Source: Nelumbo lutea
Lineage: Eukaryota; Streptophyta; Magnoliopsida; Proteales; Nelumbonaceae
Assembly (NCBI GenBank): GCA_022828595.1
Contig: JAKGHH010000006.1
Coordinates: 12,954,499 to 13,018,498 of the forward strand
Direction: 5' to 3'
Length of the DNA: 64,000 nt
Shown one piece after another: positions 23,936 through 38,900 of the stretch (position 1 is the first letter of the stretch; each line of letters starts with the position of its first letter). Below the pieces are notes generated by a model. The model was not told the origin of the DNA, ran no database searches, and saw only the letters and a program-made list of their open reading frames with translations. The translations under genes were made by a program, and so were the position numbers.

Positions 23936-26900
23936 CTGCACACAGTATACCAACATGATAAATAATCCCAAGTGGGGGAAACAAGGTGATCAACTTAAGA
24001 CCACTTACAGCAAAAATGTCGGCATGGCAGAAGTATTGCTGCAGTTGGTACTTCAAAGCATACTTTACACATATGAGAATTTGCATCCCCATTCCCAAAG
24101 GAATCATGTTCTTTTTCCTTCATCTCTTGCATTCGAGCCTGAAAACATGAGAAGACAAAGGAGCAAATAGTTTGCCTCCAAGTTATCAAACTGCAGAACA
24201 ATGATATTAATATGTGCTTGTTTTCCAGCTTTCTAAATGCACCATAATTAGTAAACATATTTAAGAGACGTGATGGAAACATAAAATGCATTCCTTTTAC
24301 AAAAGCCATGGTCAAATTTACTAGGAAATTTGTAAGCATATATTTCATTGAAAATAAAATTAAATAAAACTGGTTTTATATACACCTTTTTAAACATTGT
24401 TTTGGCTATTTGTGCACAATATCTCTGTCTAGTTTACTGCCGATGATGTGAATAGCTTGGAGCTGAAAAGAGGAAGAAATAGATATTCCAAAAATCCTAA
24501 GAATCCATGATAATTAAGATGGGAAATAAAATAATAAAATAGAATATTAAGCCCCTCTCGTTTTAAATAAAGTGCATAATTAAATTATTGTGAATAGCAC
24601 AAAAGTGACATTTGGGAAATGAAGCGCACATTTAAGTTCAATTAGCAAGATTAGAGATGAATTTAAACGAGAAGAATCAACCCATGCGCATATGAGATTT
24701 ATATCAATGTTGTCAACCTTTACCTTCAACTGAACAACCAGAGGTTCCAGATCAGCTCCACCCTGAACCGTTTTTGTGTCATCTGAAACTTGTATCTCAT
24801 CTATGTTCTCACTGTCATGTGTTTTTACATCATTTACAAGGTCTACTCCATTTGTAGACCTCTCATTGGAATTCAACTCCGGGATGGCTCCCCCCTCTTT
24901 CTTCAACTTTGCAACAAGCACCCACATTCCTGCTAAATCATTTTCCAGAGCTTCCTCTCTTTTCTTTGCCTCATCGACCTTCTTTCTATATTCCTCTTCT
25001 GCAAGTTCCTTTTCGGCTAAAGCAGCCTCAAGAGCAGCCTCTCTTTGTTTTCTTGCTTGCAGCTCCATCTTCATGTCTTCTGGATCAAGATTCCAATATT
25101 CAACATCATCATAAACTGCACCATGCATTTCATTGCTTCTAGTAGAAAGCCGACCTTTTCTGCCAGGCTTAATGCTATCAATCTTGCTATCAGAATATTT
25201 GCGAATAGCACCATTACTGGTTTGCATACCAGCACCTCTAGAATATGCCATATCTTGAGCAGCCAACAATTCTTTTGCTTGTCTTGCATTCTGTAATGAA
25301 AGTTTAGTAACTTCTCCTGCCAAATTTTTCAACTCAACAGCAGCAGCAGATGCCAATTCCTTTGCATATGAAGCTTCTTCTGCTAACTTTTGATTCTGTA
25401 CACGCAAACCACTGTTCTCTTCCATAAGTTGAACATGTTCCAGCTTTAACTTTTCATTCTCAATTTCCTGGGAAGAACAGCAAGCACACATATATGTTAG
25501 TTACAAAATCCAACTGCCCAAGAATGATGAAAGAAAAGCATAGGAATGATATAAGGTACATTAGAGGACACAATATCCAATTTGTGGTGTCTACAGGAAG
25601 TTAAGTACATCTTAGCCACCATGTTAGAACCTGTCACTTTCACCTGGGGGGCTGCATTTTTTATGCCTTTTTGTAATGAACCTAACTTTATTTGACAAAA
25701 ACTGCACAGGTTTATCAAGTTAAGGAAATAGTGCAATATGTCCCAGGGTTCTGATAATATTGTCTAATTTGTAACAAATAATAAAAAGGATTTCGTACAA
25801 AACAACACAACAATTTCTTGCCGTGAACAATTGAACCCACTTTCTCTCTGAATTGCTGACCTTCCACTGGTGTGGAAGCCGGTTGAGAAAGTCAGAACCA
25901 ACCACAATAAAGAACAACTTTTGAGTTTTTCTAATTCAGGAAAAATAAACTCATGCAGGACCCATTTTTCCAGAACATACTGCCAAGAAAACAGCTAGCA
26001 CTGAATACCACCTAAAGAAACACTATCTAGCTCAGCCTTGTATGCGTGTCAATCTGGCAGCACACATAGAAGGGAAGGTAAGAATGCTACAGGTGCCAGA
26101 ATAAGCATGACCTCAACAAGTTCAGATTAGCATCTACCACCAGTCACCTGACAATGTTTAGAATGTCACCAACTAATTGAGGGGAAGGGAGGGAAGGTTG
26201 CAGATTTTTCCCATTTCTGAAAACACTATTGAAGTAGTAAGAGTTTCTTGGCCAAGTTAATGGTATTTTTATAACAGTATAAGTTTTATTGTTGCAGAAT
26301 AAATAACTTTCATGTTCATCAATGAAATTCCACCCAAGCTAATACTGCTTCCACATCGTTTTCATAGAACACAGATAAGAAAACATATTACAAAAAGGGG
26401 AAATATAAATATAACTTTCATGTTCAATTCATCAACATATTATTCATAGAAGCACTTCATAGAACACAGATAAGAAAACATATTACAGAAGGGGAAATAT
26501 AAATTATGAAAGAGGATGCAATTTGCCAGTAAAAGTATTTGAACCAATGCCATCAATGATCACAACAAGGTTAGTCTATGAGAATGTACAAATATAGATG
26601 CAATACATGGCAGATTGGTTATTCAACACCAAAGTCATCAGCAAAAACCAACAAGTAAAGTTGCAGAAAGTAAAGATGTCCATGGTATGCTGTTTCCAGC
26701 AAACCCCTGCAATCACCTGAGACTGGATTTTCTTTTTCAATTCATCAACATATTCTTCAGAGAAGCACTGGTCAGATGATGATTTATCACTCGATACTGA
26801 AGCCAGCTGCTGCTGCAGGAGCAGTATTTTCTCTTGCAGTTCCTTGTTCTCTGCACACTGTTAGCAATTATGGCAATCAAAAGCTTTGTTATAACCTAAG

Positions 26901-29900
26901 AAAGGGAGAACCAAAGAAGTAAACCAAATACCTTCAGACATAAAGTATGCTTAGTAGCATATTCCAACTTGCAGAAATAAATGGTTCAACAATTGGAACA
27001 GATAAAAAATGGATAATGTTTCCTAACAAATATGAAGTCTTTTTATATCAAAAGTCAAAAAATTAAAATACAATGCCAGAGACAATAACCTTATCCTGTA
27101 ACTGTTCCTGGAGGATGCGATTGTCTGCTGATTTTATCTGCATCCATTGAAATCCACAAATTAATCAACTGACCATATAATACAACTGAATTGTAAACCA
27201 GTGTCCTACCATTAGCAAAAATTACTTAGGCTGTATTTGGATTGTGAAGGTGGAAGTGGATTTGAATTCCATTTGGAATTCTGCTAAAATATGGAATTCA
27301 CAGGCTAAAAATCTCCATTTTTCCAAATTCTTCTACACCGAAAAACAGACCCAGATAACATAATCCAGAAATTAGCAGATTGGAAATTATTCCACAACCA
27401 ATTTCAAATCCACACTAAACCAAGTTCAACCTTAAAGATAATACTCAATAATATTCTAGCAATAGAAGTTTCACAAAACATTAAAGCTGTAAAATAAGGT
27501 GACTTCTGTGATGTTAAATATATAAATAAACAGAATTAGATGCACACCTCCAGCTCAAAACCCTTCTCATTGCATTGAGTCATCAATCTCATAACTGTCT
27601 GTTAAAAAGGAAAAGGTAAGAAGAAATTTAGTTGATATGATAGTGAACAATAATATCCAATAAGGCAGAACAAAAAAGAGAGCAATACCTGTTGCATATC
27701 AACCAAGGATGCATTAGATATTGACGCTTCACCACTCTCAATAACTCGTTGCTCTAAGACCCTCATTTGTCTCCTTTTCTCTTGAATTTCAGATTCCAAG
27801 TTCTGAATCTGAATTTCAGAAAACATTGGCAGAAGTAAATTACAACTTGAGAAAGAAAAGAAAACATCATATAAGAAGCACGCTTGTAAATGCACCACTG
27901 TCCCACACTGTGAACCAATACCACACCTAGATATTACTTCAAGTTAATACACGGCAACACTTGCAATACCATAGGAGTTCTTTGTGACAGTTGAAATACA
28001 CTAACAAAAGTTACATGCAACAAGTAAACACAAGGAGACAATATTACAAGAATGGTAAGGATGAATGCAATATATGAAAATTAGTGTTATAGTCCTAAAA
28101 GACATGTAGTCAAATTACATACCCCCCACACATACACACACTTGAATTGTAGAAAATTACAAATATAAAAAAAAATAACAAAAAAGAGATGCATTGAAAG
28201 TTAATGGATGAGTGGACAAGGACTGAATATAACCCTGCTGATCCATTTAATGATACATGAATGGGAGAAAAATCTGGATCAAATCCTTTTAATCATCGGA
28301 ACCAAAAAAAACCCATTTAACCTTAGGCCAATTTAATTTGGCAAAAGTGTAAAAATTGTCTGAATCTCTTATTTTATCTAGGATGAACTCTGACAGGAAT
28401 AATATTCTAGCTTTGAGACTCAAGTACAATGACATGAGTAAATGATACTTAGACAGAACAGAAGAAATGTGTACTTGAGATTTTGAGCCTTCAGGATCAT
28501 TTACAGACAGCTCCATCAAGCGTTTAAGAGTACTGGTGCTGAATGCAATCTCTCCAGCTAGCATCTTAACTTGTTCAACAAGTAGATCCATCTCATCTGA
28601 AGTCATCCCACCCTGAATTTAAGATGAGAAGACTAAGATATAAATAACTGAATTTAAGGGTTCGTGCTCAAAAACAACCAGTGGAACAATACAATAAGAA
28701 AAGCTATATGGAAAAGCATACAATCCAAACAAAGCTGAAAATCGTGCTTTCACACAATATATCTTAATTATAAACTGCTGAAACACAGGCATACCACACA
28801 CAGGAATACTGCATACTTTGAAATGTGAAGATATCAATAGTAAAACATTATCCAATTACAGGTAAACCAACTAAACTGAACTGCTGTGTTTGATTAAGTT
28901 TGGCATTCATAAGATAAAATTACAGAAAGCAAGCAAGTTAAACATACCTTTGGCAATTTTGAAACACCAGCAGTCCCACTGATAAGTTCACCAACTTGAG
29001 TAGATTCTGTAATTGAACTGCTGATTGATGATAATTCTTCATTCCACTTGCTTGAAGATCTCCTGTGTTTGGGATCACAAGAAGGATCTGATGCCACTAA
29101 CAAAGCAGATGGCAAGTCTTTCTGGTTCTCGCATTCAGCGAGCAATGGAGAACCCTCACGCAAAACATCCAATTTCTGACATAAAATGAACATGTCAACA
29201 TAAAAACAAGCTTTCCGTATGAATATGACATGTACACTAAATGATAATATCTATTTCATTTTCATAAGCTATATATATATATATATCAGTTTCTTTTGGG
29301 GGGAAGGCAAGATTTTTGAGTTGATTCATTGTCATCATTCTTACTAAGAATTGTTGGGAACAGCTAAAGAAAAAATCTGTTAGAGAGGGAAGGCAAGATT
29401 AAGAATGAGGATGGACAATTCATTACCTCAAATTTTTGTTATTCCCCAACATAATATCCCTAAATCCTTCTCTCTTTCTTAGCTAATTTTTATTTATAAT
29501 GGAAGCTGATGTCATTATTGCATTCTTTCAGAAGTATTAAATTGTTGTTAACCTCCAAATGCTCAAACAAAAATGCAGTTAAAAACAGGGAGAGAGAGAG
29601 AGAGAGCATAAAAGAGTGGAAATTTTTCTCAACTTTCATGACCACCGGAATACAAACTTACATCATCTTCACTAGCAGAATGTCGTCGCTGATGATTTGG
29701 CACATCACTCAAGCATCCTGGAATGGTATTTTTTGTTGAAACAAGTATTAATTTGGTTAGCCTTTGGATTCTACTCATGAGAGCTGCCTTTGCTTCTTCT
29801 TCTTCCTCTAACCTGGACTGCATTTTAACTTGACCCTCTTCCAACTGTTTGAAACAAAACAAAATGGTATAAATAGAAAGTTTTGGAACTTAGCTACAGG

Positions 29901-32900
29901 GTTGAAAGGATTGCAAGAGAGTTAAATGCTGAATTCAAGTGGGTAAGGAATGCAAATGGGTTAGCTGACTCCCTTGATAAACAAGGGACAGCAAGGCAAC
30001 AATTGTTTTGGGCTTCTTTGTAATCTAGCTTATGTTTTTTGGGGAGACACCCTGGCCATCAAAATGTAATGCTTTTTCACGCAATCAATTAATAAAATAA
30101 AGTTATTTTCTGATCAGAAGAAAAAGTTTTGGAACTTAGCTACCAATTTTTAGAGAGCAATGCACAAAATCATCAAATTAGACATGACAAAGATACCTTC
30201 TGTCTCAAGTTCATGATCTCTTCATGGCTGACACCAACAAGCATCCCCTTCCTCAGCTGATCAAGTTCTTGTTTGAGGCTTGAAATTTCTCTTTGATACT
30301 TCTTAATCAATGACTTCTCATCAATAATCTGAAATAGCAAAAATTCCCAAAAGAATGTAATTACAAGCTATATCTTTGAGTGTTCAATTTTTGCGACTGG
30401 AAATAGTATCTTATAAAGATGGCATACTAAAATTTAAATGTACCCTATTTCGTGAAGCATATATTTCCACTCGTTTTGCCCTACTTGCAAACTTCAACGT
30501 ATTGTGTGTCTCCTCCATATTACTAGATGCAGGAGTAACTGTGCATATGAGCTGTAAGAGACCAATTACTCAACATTATGAAAGGTAATTTAATATATAG
30601 AAAAACAGGCAATTAATTTAATCAAATCACCACTTTAAGACCATCCATGGAAAGAAAAGAAAGAGAAAAAGAAGACAGGCAGAAGAATGTGACTTTATGT
30701 GGGAAGGATACACTTTGTGAAGCTTGAATAAGTGACAATTGCCTATAAGCCAGAACATTGTTCAACACGCATTGCTCTACAAACTCACCGAGACGTGTCC
30801 ATGGCCACTCAATGATGATTGCAGAAGGCGGGTGAGTTTGGAGTCACGATATGGAACATGAGAAGCTTTTCCCTCACTCAGTTTTCCAATTACCTTCACA
30901 TTTCAACTTCATAATGAGTGCATGCTCTTGAAAATGACACTTGGAAACATTTTCGTGTCTAACAGAAGTCCTTAATGATACATCCTCATTGAGGCAGAGA
31001 AGTGGAAAATCATGTACATGTAAACAAAGAAAGAATGGCTCCATGCTTCAATCTCTCTGAGCATAATGCCAGTGAAAAAGGAAAAGATAGATTAAGTATA
31101 AAATATAAACCTTAAATAATGTATTAAATGCTTCAGTTTAGATCTATTGCACTAGCAAACTAAAAAAAGGGGCATTACCCAATGTTGGTCCCAGCTATCT
31201 GGGGTCTTGGGAGGGGTGGGCTGGATACGGACCTAACCTTTGGCATTTTTTTGCACAAAGTGGCCGCTCTCAGACTCGAACCCGCATTCACACGCTTGTC
31301 ATCCCGAGATTTTACCATTGCACTAGCAAATTCAACAGTTAAAAACCAACTATAGTATGCAAATAAATACAAGAACCTACAGTTCCAAGAGTTAGAAGGC
31401 TTTTGTTTATGTAAGATCCTTCTTTTCTCCTTAGTCCTGTAGTTTCAGTCTTTGAACTCTCAGATCCTGCTAGATCAATCAAATTCTGCAATAAATGTAT
31501 AAAATAAAGTAAGATGAACCAGCAGAAGAGTGAAAGGAGTCACTCAAGATTAAAGAAATTAGAAATAATTCTTAGCATACAAGTTGAGAAAATATCACTC
31601 CATCATATTCGTCGCCATGGGCACTACTTTCAATCATCTGCAAGAAAATATAATGAATGAGAAGATGATAGATGCATGGACACAAGTGAGATGAGATCAA
31701 GTACCAAGAAACACTGAATCAGACTATGAAATTGGTATTAAGTGTACTTCAGTAAGCAATTTTAAATATACATCATCGGGCATGCATAGAAACACATGAT
31801 AAAAAAAACACATAGAATCACCTGAGAAAATCAAGTAAAATATTTTTTTTTTGAGAAAAATTTAACCAGGAGTCATTAAAGGAAGAAGAGGTACATGAGA
31901 AGATGTACAAAGCAGGGAAGAACCCCAACGGTTGAGGATTTAATCAGTTTTGTGTAGATTTAACAGTAATTTTTTATATGTTAATTGTTAGATAGGAAGT
32001 GGGGACCACAGCATTTATTTTAGGTCCTTTGCTGATTGTTTCTTAAGTCATTTATGTATTTTTTAGATGCTTGCTGCCCTATAAGAGCATATTAGTCATT
32101 GTACTCCACTTTATATTTTTAACATAAATACTAGTGAAGGGGGTGGCCAGAATTAAGCTCTCTTTTTCTTTCTCAAATCTCTTCCTCTTCTTCTTCTTCT
32201 CTCTCTTCTCTTCTTCAAGAAAATATATTTTCTTTTACAGATTTTTAATTCAGCAGATTTCTACTATTACAGAGGAAGCTTGTTGCTATACAAATGATCC
32301 AAATACATGCCACATTTGGCTAAGCCATCTGTTGTATGACTGTGCTCTTTAGGAATCCAAACTCATTTTACATTTAAACAGTCCAAAGAGTCCCTAGCCT
32401 CTGCCAAGTAGTGGCTCAATCTCCAAGCCCCCCCCCTGTCTCTTAACCATTTTATAGTATTTGCTGAATCACCTGTTAAATTCTGGATTCCCAAATATTT
32501 TATTATTCTGATTCCTGTGAGAGCAGCCATCACTTCAACCTTTGTGAATCAGCCAAACCAATTGGACCGCTAAAAGTCCAACAAATGTTGCTCCTTTCAT
32601 CCCTTACTATGCCTCCAATACCAGCTAATACAGGGTTACCTAAAGCACTTCCATCAAAGTTTAGGGTCATCACTCCACTAATGGGGTCGAGATGTCTCAA
32701 GGTTGTTTGATGGAGGTGAGGGAGAAACAGGAAGGGGTAAGCATCTCTATTGAGATCATTGACTGAGAGTCCTTTGAACAAATCTAAATTAACAATCCAA
32801 AGGTTGCAAAGGTAAGTAATGTCCGAAATTAACTCCTCCAGGGACCTGAATTTGTTGTCAAAGAGACGTTTGTTTCTTTCATCCTAAACTCCCCACAAGA

Positions 32901-35900
32901 CTGCATGTAGCACTGATTGCCAATAAACTTTACCTCCTTTACTTAAACTTGTTCCTTGTCATTGATGCAGAAAGTCCATAATGTATTCTAATATAACCCA
33001 GCTGTAACCTGCCATTTTCAAGAAATGGAACCAAACCTTTTGGGTGAACTTGCAGTGAAGAAATATGTGATCTGCTGATTCACCTTCACTGAAGCATAAA
33101 ATGTAAACATGACGAGAGATGGACAATCTTCCCAAATACTTTTTCTGTAAGAGATCACAAGTATTTAATTTCTGGAGACAAGCTTCTCAGACAAAGAAAC
33201 AGACTCTTGAAGGGATGTGGCTACACCGGATCTTCTTAAATGGAAAGGAGGAATGTTGTTCATCAGCAATCAAAACCATGAACATAGACTTGGAAGAGAA
33301 TTCGCCAATAGGGTGAAGGGTCCAGATTCTGGTGTCAGAATAGGAGGGAGAGATGTAGGCTTCTTTAAGGGTCTGAATTAAGTTTATTAGTTTAGAAATC
33401 TCCAAGTCCCTTAGACGTCTTCTAAGTCAAAGGTTTAGGGTGTTCTCGGCAGTTTGGTCTGGAAGGCAGGAAGAAACATTGGCTTCTTGGTCAAGGGTGA
33501 GGTTAAAAAGTCTAGGGAATGAGGCTGCAAGGGTAGTTTCCCCCTACCAAAGGTCCTTCCAGAACTTTATTTTAGAACCATTTCCCACTTTATATCTTAT
33601 AAAAGGAAAGAAAAAAGTATGGGTGGAGACGATACCTTTCCAAGGATTTGTGGACTTTATCCTGTTCAAATGGAGAATGCTATCCCACCCATTTACATTT
33701 GATCTGTATTTGCTTGAGATGACAGCTGTCCAAAGAACATTGGGTTCTTTAGGGAACCTCCACAGCCATTTACCTAAGAGAAGAATTTTTCTCTTTTAAG
33801 TGCCCAATTCCCAATCCACCTTCCTCTTTAGGCTTGCATACTTATTTTCAACTGACTAAGTGGCTTCTCTTTTCCCCACCTCCTTCCCAAAGAAAATTCC
33901 TTTGAAGCTTCTTAATTTAATTTCTGACTTTGGTTGGAATCTAGAAGACTAAAAAGAAGTAGACTGGAAAATTTGCTAAGGAGGCCTTCAAGAGAGTAAG
34001 CCTTCCCCCTTTTGAAAGATAACACATCTTCCAAGATGGCTAGTTTCTTCTCACATTTCTCCACCACCAGCCTCTAGAAGTTGAGAGATTTTGGATTCCC
34101 TCCAAGAGGCATCCCTAGATAGGAAATAAGAAGATTCTCCTCTTTACACCCCAACAAAGATTTGAAGCTTTCTAGAAGTTCCTCTTCCACCGAGTTAAGA
34201 GCTACTATACTACTTTTGCAAAAGTTAACTCTCAAGCCAGTGATGAGCTCGAAACATTCTATTATTCTTTTAGTGTTTGCGGTGTTGGTTATGGAGGCAT
34301 GCAAGAAGAAAAGTATGTCATCAGAAAACTGTAAATGTGATATGTGAACCTTGTCCCTTCCCACTTCAAATCCCTTCACCAAGTTAAGAAGCCTTATCAA
34401 AGAGATAGTTAAAGATGTCCATTACCAAAGTGAATAGAAAGGGGGAAAGCGGGCAACCTTGATTAAGACCCCTACTAGCCTTGAAGTAACCTTTCGCTTC
34501 ACCATTTATCAACACTGAAATCCATGAAGAACCAATATAGTCTTTAATCCACTTGATCCATTTTCTACCAAAGCCTCTCATCTTTTTTTTCTTTTTCTTT
34601 TTTTTTTATCAGTAATAAACATCAAATTTTATTACTTAGAGAAAGAAGAGAGTACAGAAACAAGGGCAGCCTCGGCTACCATCAATATAATACATAGACA
34701 ATTTGATATTCAGTCTTACAACTGAGCCCAAAAGCACTCTGCCCTATTTACCCCTTGCTTTGCTAGTTGGTCAGCTAGGCCATTTGCCGACCTAGGAATC
34801 CATTGAAATATCAGCTGCATATCCCTTGAGAACCTCTTGAATTGTTTGATTTTGTTTCTGAAAAACCAAGGAACCTTCTCATTCTGTTTTAACCAACTTA
34901 TTACTATTTTGGAGTCGCCTTCAACTATTAGCTTTCAAATCCCCATTTCCAATAGAATTCTGCATCCCATACACTGCAATGGGGCCTGAGTACATTCCCA
35001 TGATCACTCCGCATTCATTTATTATAACCCCTCCAAATCCAGAAGGCCCCAGATTCCCAAAACTACTTCCATCAAAATTTAATTTCAAGAATCCTACCTC
35101 TGGGGGTTCCCAGCCCTTTAGTGCCTTCCGCTTAGCTGAAGTTGAGGCTGCAATTGTTCTTCAGTTCCTTAATATATCATCAATAGAGAAAGCTGAGAAC
35201 AACTCCATTGTCTTTATCCAGAAAGCCACTTTTGCCATAATCCCTTCAATTAATGCTTCTTTTCTCCCATAAGGTCCATATTACTGCTGCTCTTGTACAC
35301 CTCCACATCAGTCTTCCCCTCCTATTTGGCCAGCTGAAAGCAGAACCATCAAACAACCTGTCCAATCTGTCCGGAGTATTCCACCTGCACCCAAAAAGAG
35401 AAAAAAACCAATCCCAATGCCCCTCATCTTCAAGATATCTACAATACAATCCCAATCCACTTTGTCATACGCCTTTTCCAGATCTAGTTTGACAAGGACC
35501 CCCGGGTTCCCAAAAGATTTTGTCTTCCACACTCTCATTTGATAGCACACAATATATAAATAAATAATACAGGTAACATACTTTCTAATAAATAGATGGC
35601 TAGAAAGAACTATTGATGTTAGCATGTCAATGTGCACAATAAAAATATGCCATGTGCCTATAAATTCATCATCATCTAAGTCTTGTCCCAACTATATGGG
35701 GTTGGCTACATGAATCCTGTTTATCCATTATATTCTGTTCAGTGCCATACCCATTATTAAATTATAGTCGTTTAATCATTTCTTATTACTTTCACAGTTT
35801 CACCCAAGTCCTTTTGGTCTACCCTTAGCTCTGCTAGCCCCTTCAATTTGTAGATAGTCTTCTATGCATGTAACCAAACCATCTCAATTTACTTTCTCAT

Positions 35901-38900
35901 TTCATCACCTACTAGAGCCACTCCTAGGTTCCTTCATATGACTTGATTTCTAACCCTCTCCTTTCTTGTTTTACAACTCATCCATCTAAGCATTCGCATT
36001 TTTGCCACTCATTTTTTGGACATCTTGTTTCTTAACTTCCCAACACTCTGCTCCATATACAGCATAGCTGGCCTCACAATTGTTTCATAAAATTTTCCTT
36101 TTAATCGAAGTGTTATTTGCCCCTGCTCCATTTTGCCCATCCTGCTCTAATTCTATGGACGACAACCTCCTCAAGCTCTCCTTTGTTTTGAATTATTGAA
36201 CCAAGGTAAAGGAAGAAGTCACATTGAATTGTCTTTTGGTCTCCAATCCCAAGTGTACCCTGGTTTGCACTTCTATTATTGTTAAATTTCATCATCATCA
36301 TCACCAATGCCTTATTCCAACCGATTATTGTTAAATTTACATTTAATCCTTCACTAGTTTCATTAATTAATACCATATCAGTAGCAAACATAAGGCAAGA
36401 CAATTTTGCATTTAATACTTAGCAAGTTTCATTAATTAATATTATGTCATTAGATGGAACCTCTTAAATTCAATTAATTAATTTATGATAGTGAAAATAA
36501 ATAAGGGCTAAGTGCTGAACTTTGGTGAAGACCCATTGTAACTGTAAAATCTGGTGTCTCTCCCATAGGTATTCCAACATTGTTTATTACACCCACCCTC
36601 ATACATATCCCCAATTAGGCCCACATACCTATTTGGATTCCTTTTTTTCCAAAACCTATCATATTACCTCTCTAGGGACTCTATCATATACATCCCCCAC
36701 GTACCTATTTTGCATTGCAGGACCTCCCTCTTCAGCAAGCAAATTTTACCTGGTCAAACTTCCAAGAAAACCCTACCAATTGTCGATTGGATAGGTTCCT
36801 CTTTACAGTGGATTGGGAAGTTGAATGGGGGAATTTTAGGTGTTACAGCATTGCCGAGACCTATTTCAGATCATTGCCCAATCAGGTTGTCTCAAGAAAG
36901 ACTAGATGGAGGCCCGTGCCCTTTTAGGTTTGAAATCATGTGGTTACTTCATCCAGAGTTTCTAGCTAAGGTAAAAGAATAGTGGGAAGTGGACCAAGTG
37001 GAATTCCGATGGAAGGGGTATAGGTTTTACAACAAACTACAACTCTTGAAAGCTAGACTCAAGATTTGGAATAAAGAGGTTTTTGGTAGATTAGAGCAAA
37101 AGAAAGTGGAAATCAATCAAAGAGTGCAAGAGCTAGATGGACTAGAAGCTGAAAGAAGGCTAGGGGAAGAGGGGTAGGGTGGAAAGATGGAATTTGAAAC
37201 AGGAATTGGAAGATCTCCTTAGGAAGGAGATAAGTTGGAGGCAAAAATCCAGGTGCAAATGGCTAAAGGAAGGGGACATCAATACAAGGTTTTTTCATTC
37301 GTTGGCGAATGGGAAGAGAAGGAAGAATTATGTTTCAAAATTGGAGTGGGATGGGCAATTGCTGACAAGGGAAGATGATATAGCTCAAGCTTTGGTTTAT
37401 CACTTCAAATTAGCGTATGACAACCCAGGAAGACCTAATGAGAGCTTAGAGGACTTGGAGTGGAGGGTGGAAGATAGTGTCTTATTGGAATCTTTGGAAA
37501 AAAGATTTGAGGAACAAAGAAGTGAGAAATGCAATCTTCTTCATATCAAGATTGTTGGGAGATAATTAGAGAGGATTTGTTGGAGGTTTTTGAAGAGTTC
37601 TATGAGAGAGGCAAATTTAACTCGGGAGCAAATGCAACTTTTATTGCCTTTGTTCCTAAGAAAAAGGACGCTCTCCAACCAAAGGATTTCAGACCTACAA
37701 GACTGGCGGGAAGCATGTATAAGATCATCTCTAAGGTCCTAGCGCTAAGATTAAAAAAGATCCTCCCATCTCTAATCTCATTGTATCAAGGGGCCTTTGT
37801 AGAAGGAAGACAAATTGTAGATCAAATACTTATTGCCAATGAATGTGTTGAGGTGAAGAGGAGGAGAAAGGAAAAGGGGTTGGTTTGCAAATTAGATCTT
37901 GAAAAGGCATATGACATGGTGGACTGGGATTTTTTACTAGAGGTTCTCAAGCGGAGAGGGTTTGGGGAGAGATGGTGCAGTTGGGTAAAGGGATGCATTT
38001 TTTCACGTCATTTCTCAATATTGTTGAACGGTGTAGCTAGGGGTTTCCTTCCAGCAAAGAGGGGTATTAGGCAAGGAGATCCATTGTCCCCATTTCTCTT
38101 TACCCTAGTAGTTGATGTGTTGAGTGCCATGATTTTGAGGGCCGATGCTAACAATTTGATAAGAGGTTGCAGGATTGGTAGGGAGGAGGTGGTGGTCACA
38201 CACAATTTGCAGATGACATCATCTTGTTTTATGACAGGGAGGAAGGGGAATTACGGAACTTAAAGAGTTTAGTGCTTCAATTTGAAAGGAAGTCCAATCT
38301 TAAAGTGAACTGGGGAAAAAGTTGTGTGGGAGGGCTCAATTTTGGGGGAGAGGAGGTGGATTCCCTGGCTAGGATTTTGGGGTGTGAAGTGGGGGGCTGG
38401 CCTTTACAATATTTAGAGCTACCACTAGGAGGGAACCCAATGGTTGAGAGTTTTTGGTACCCTGTAATTGAAAGATTCTCCAAGAGGTCAGCAACTGGAA
38501 GAGGAATACATCTCTTTAGGGGGTAGGATAACCTTAATCAAGTCAACCTTAGCCAACCTGCCAGTTTATTTCTTGTCTACCTTTAGAGTACCAATGAAAG
38601 TAGCTAACCAGTTAGAGAAGATAATGAGGGATTTCTTGTGGGAACCAGGGGATACTAAGAAGGATCACTTAGTGAAGTGGGAGGTGGTTTCTAGGAGTAG
38701 GGATGATGGAGGCCTTGGGTTAGGAAATATAAGATTAAGAAACACGATTTTGCTGAGGAAATGGATTTGGAGACTACCAATGGAACAGGACAAACTTTGG
38801 TCTGGAGTAATTGTTAGTATTCATGGATTGACAGATAACGGCTGGGATGCAGGACTCGACCCTAGGGCTTCTCAGTGTTCTCCTTGGAAAGCTATTCAAG

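Larger units (their letters stand above)
31840..35530 (-). mobile_element. L1-type LINE A in kinesin intron 9
   Basis: Read on the minus strand from about 35530: [16 protein letters not shown] (RT), then, after the nested [25 protein letters not shown] and [15 protein letters not shown] (RT, 34581-34384), YLGMPLGG, a zf-RVT-like part (33405-33187), RNase H with [11 protein letters not shown] (about 32665) and HTTDGLAK, a 3' UTR and a poly-A tail (T-run at 31842-31852 on the plus strand). It is 5'-truncated in the RT and full of stops. It has the same orientation as the kinesin. No target duplication was found. Confidence 0.85.

Noticed and set aside
25045..25296. Plus-strand open stretches over kinesin exon 22
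   Set aside because: Antisense shadows of a coiled-coil coding exon.
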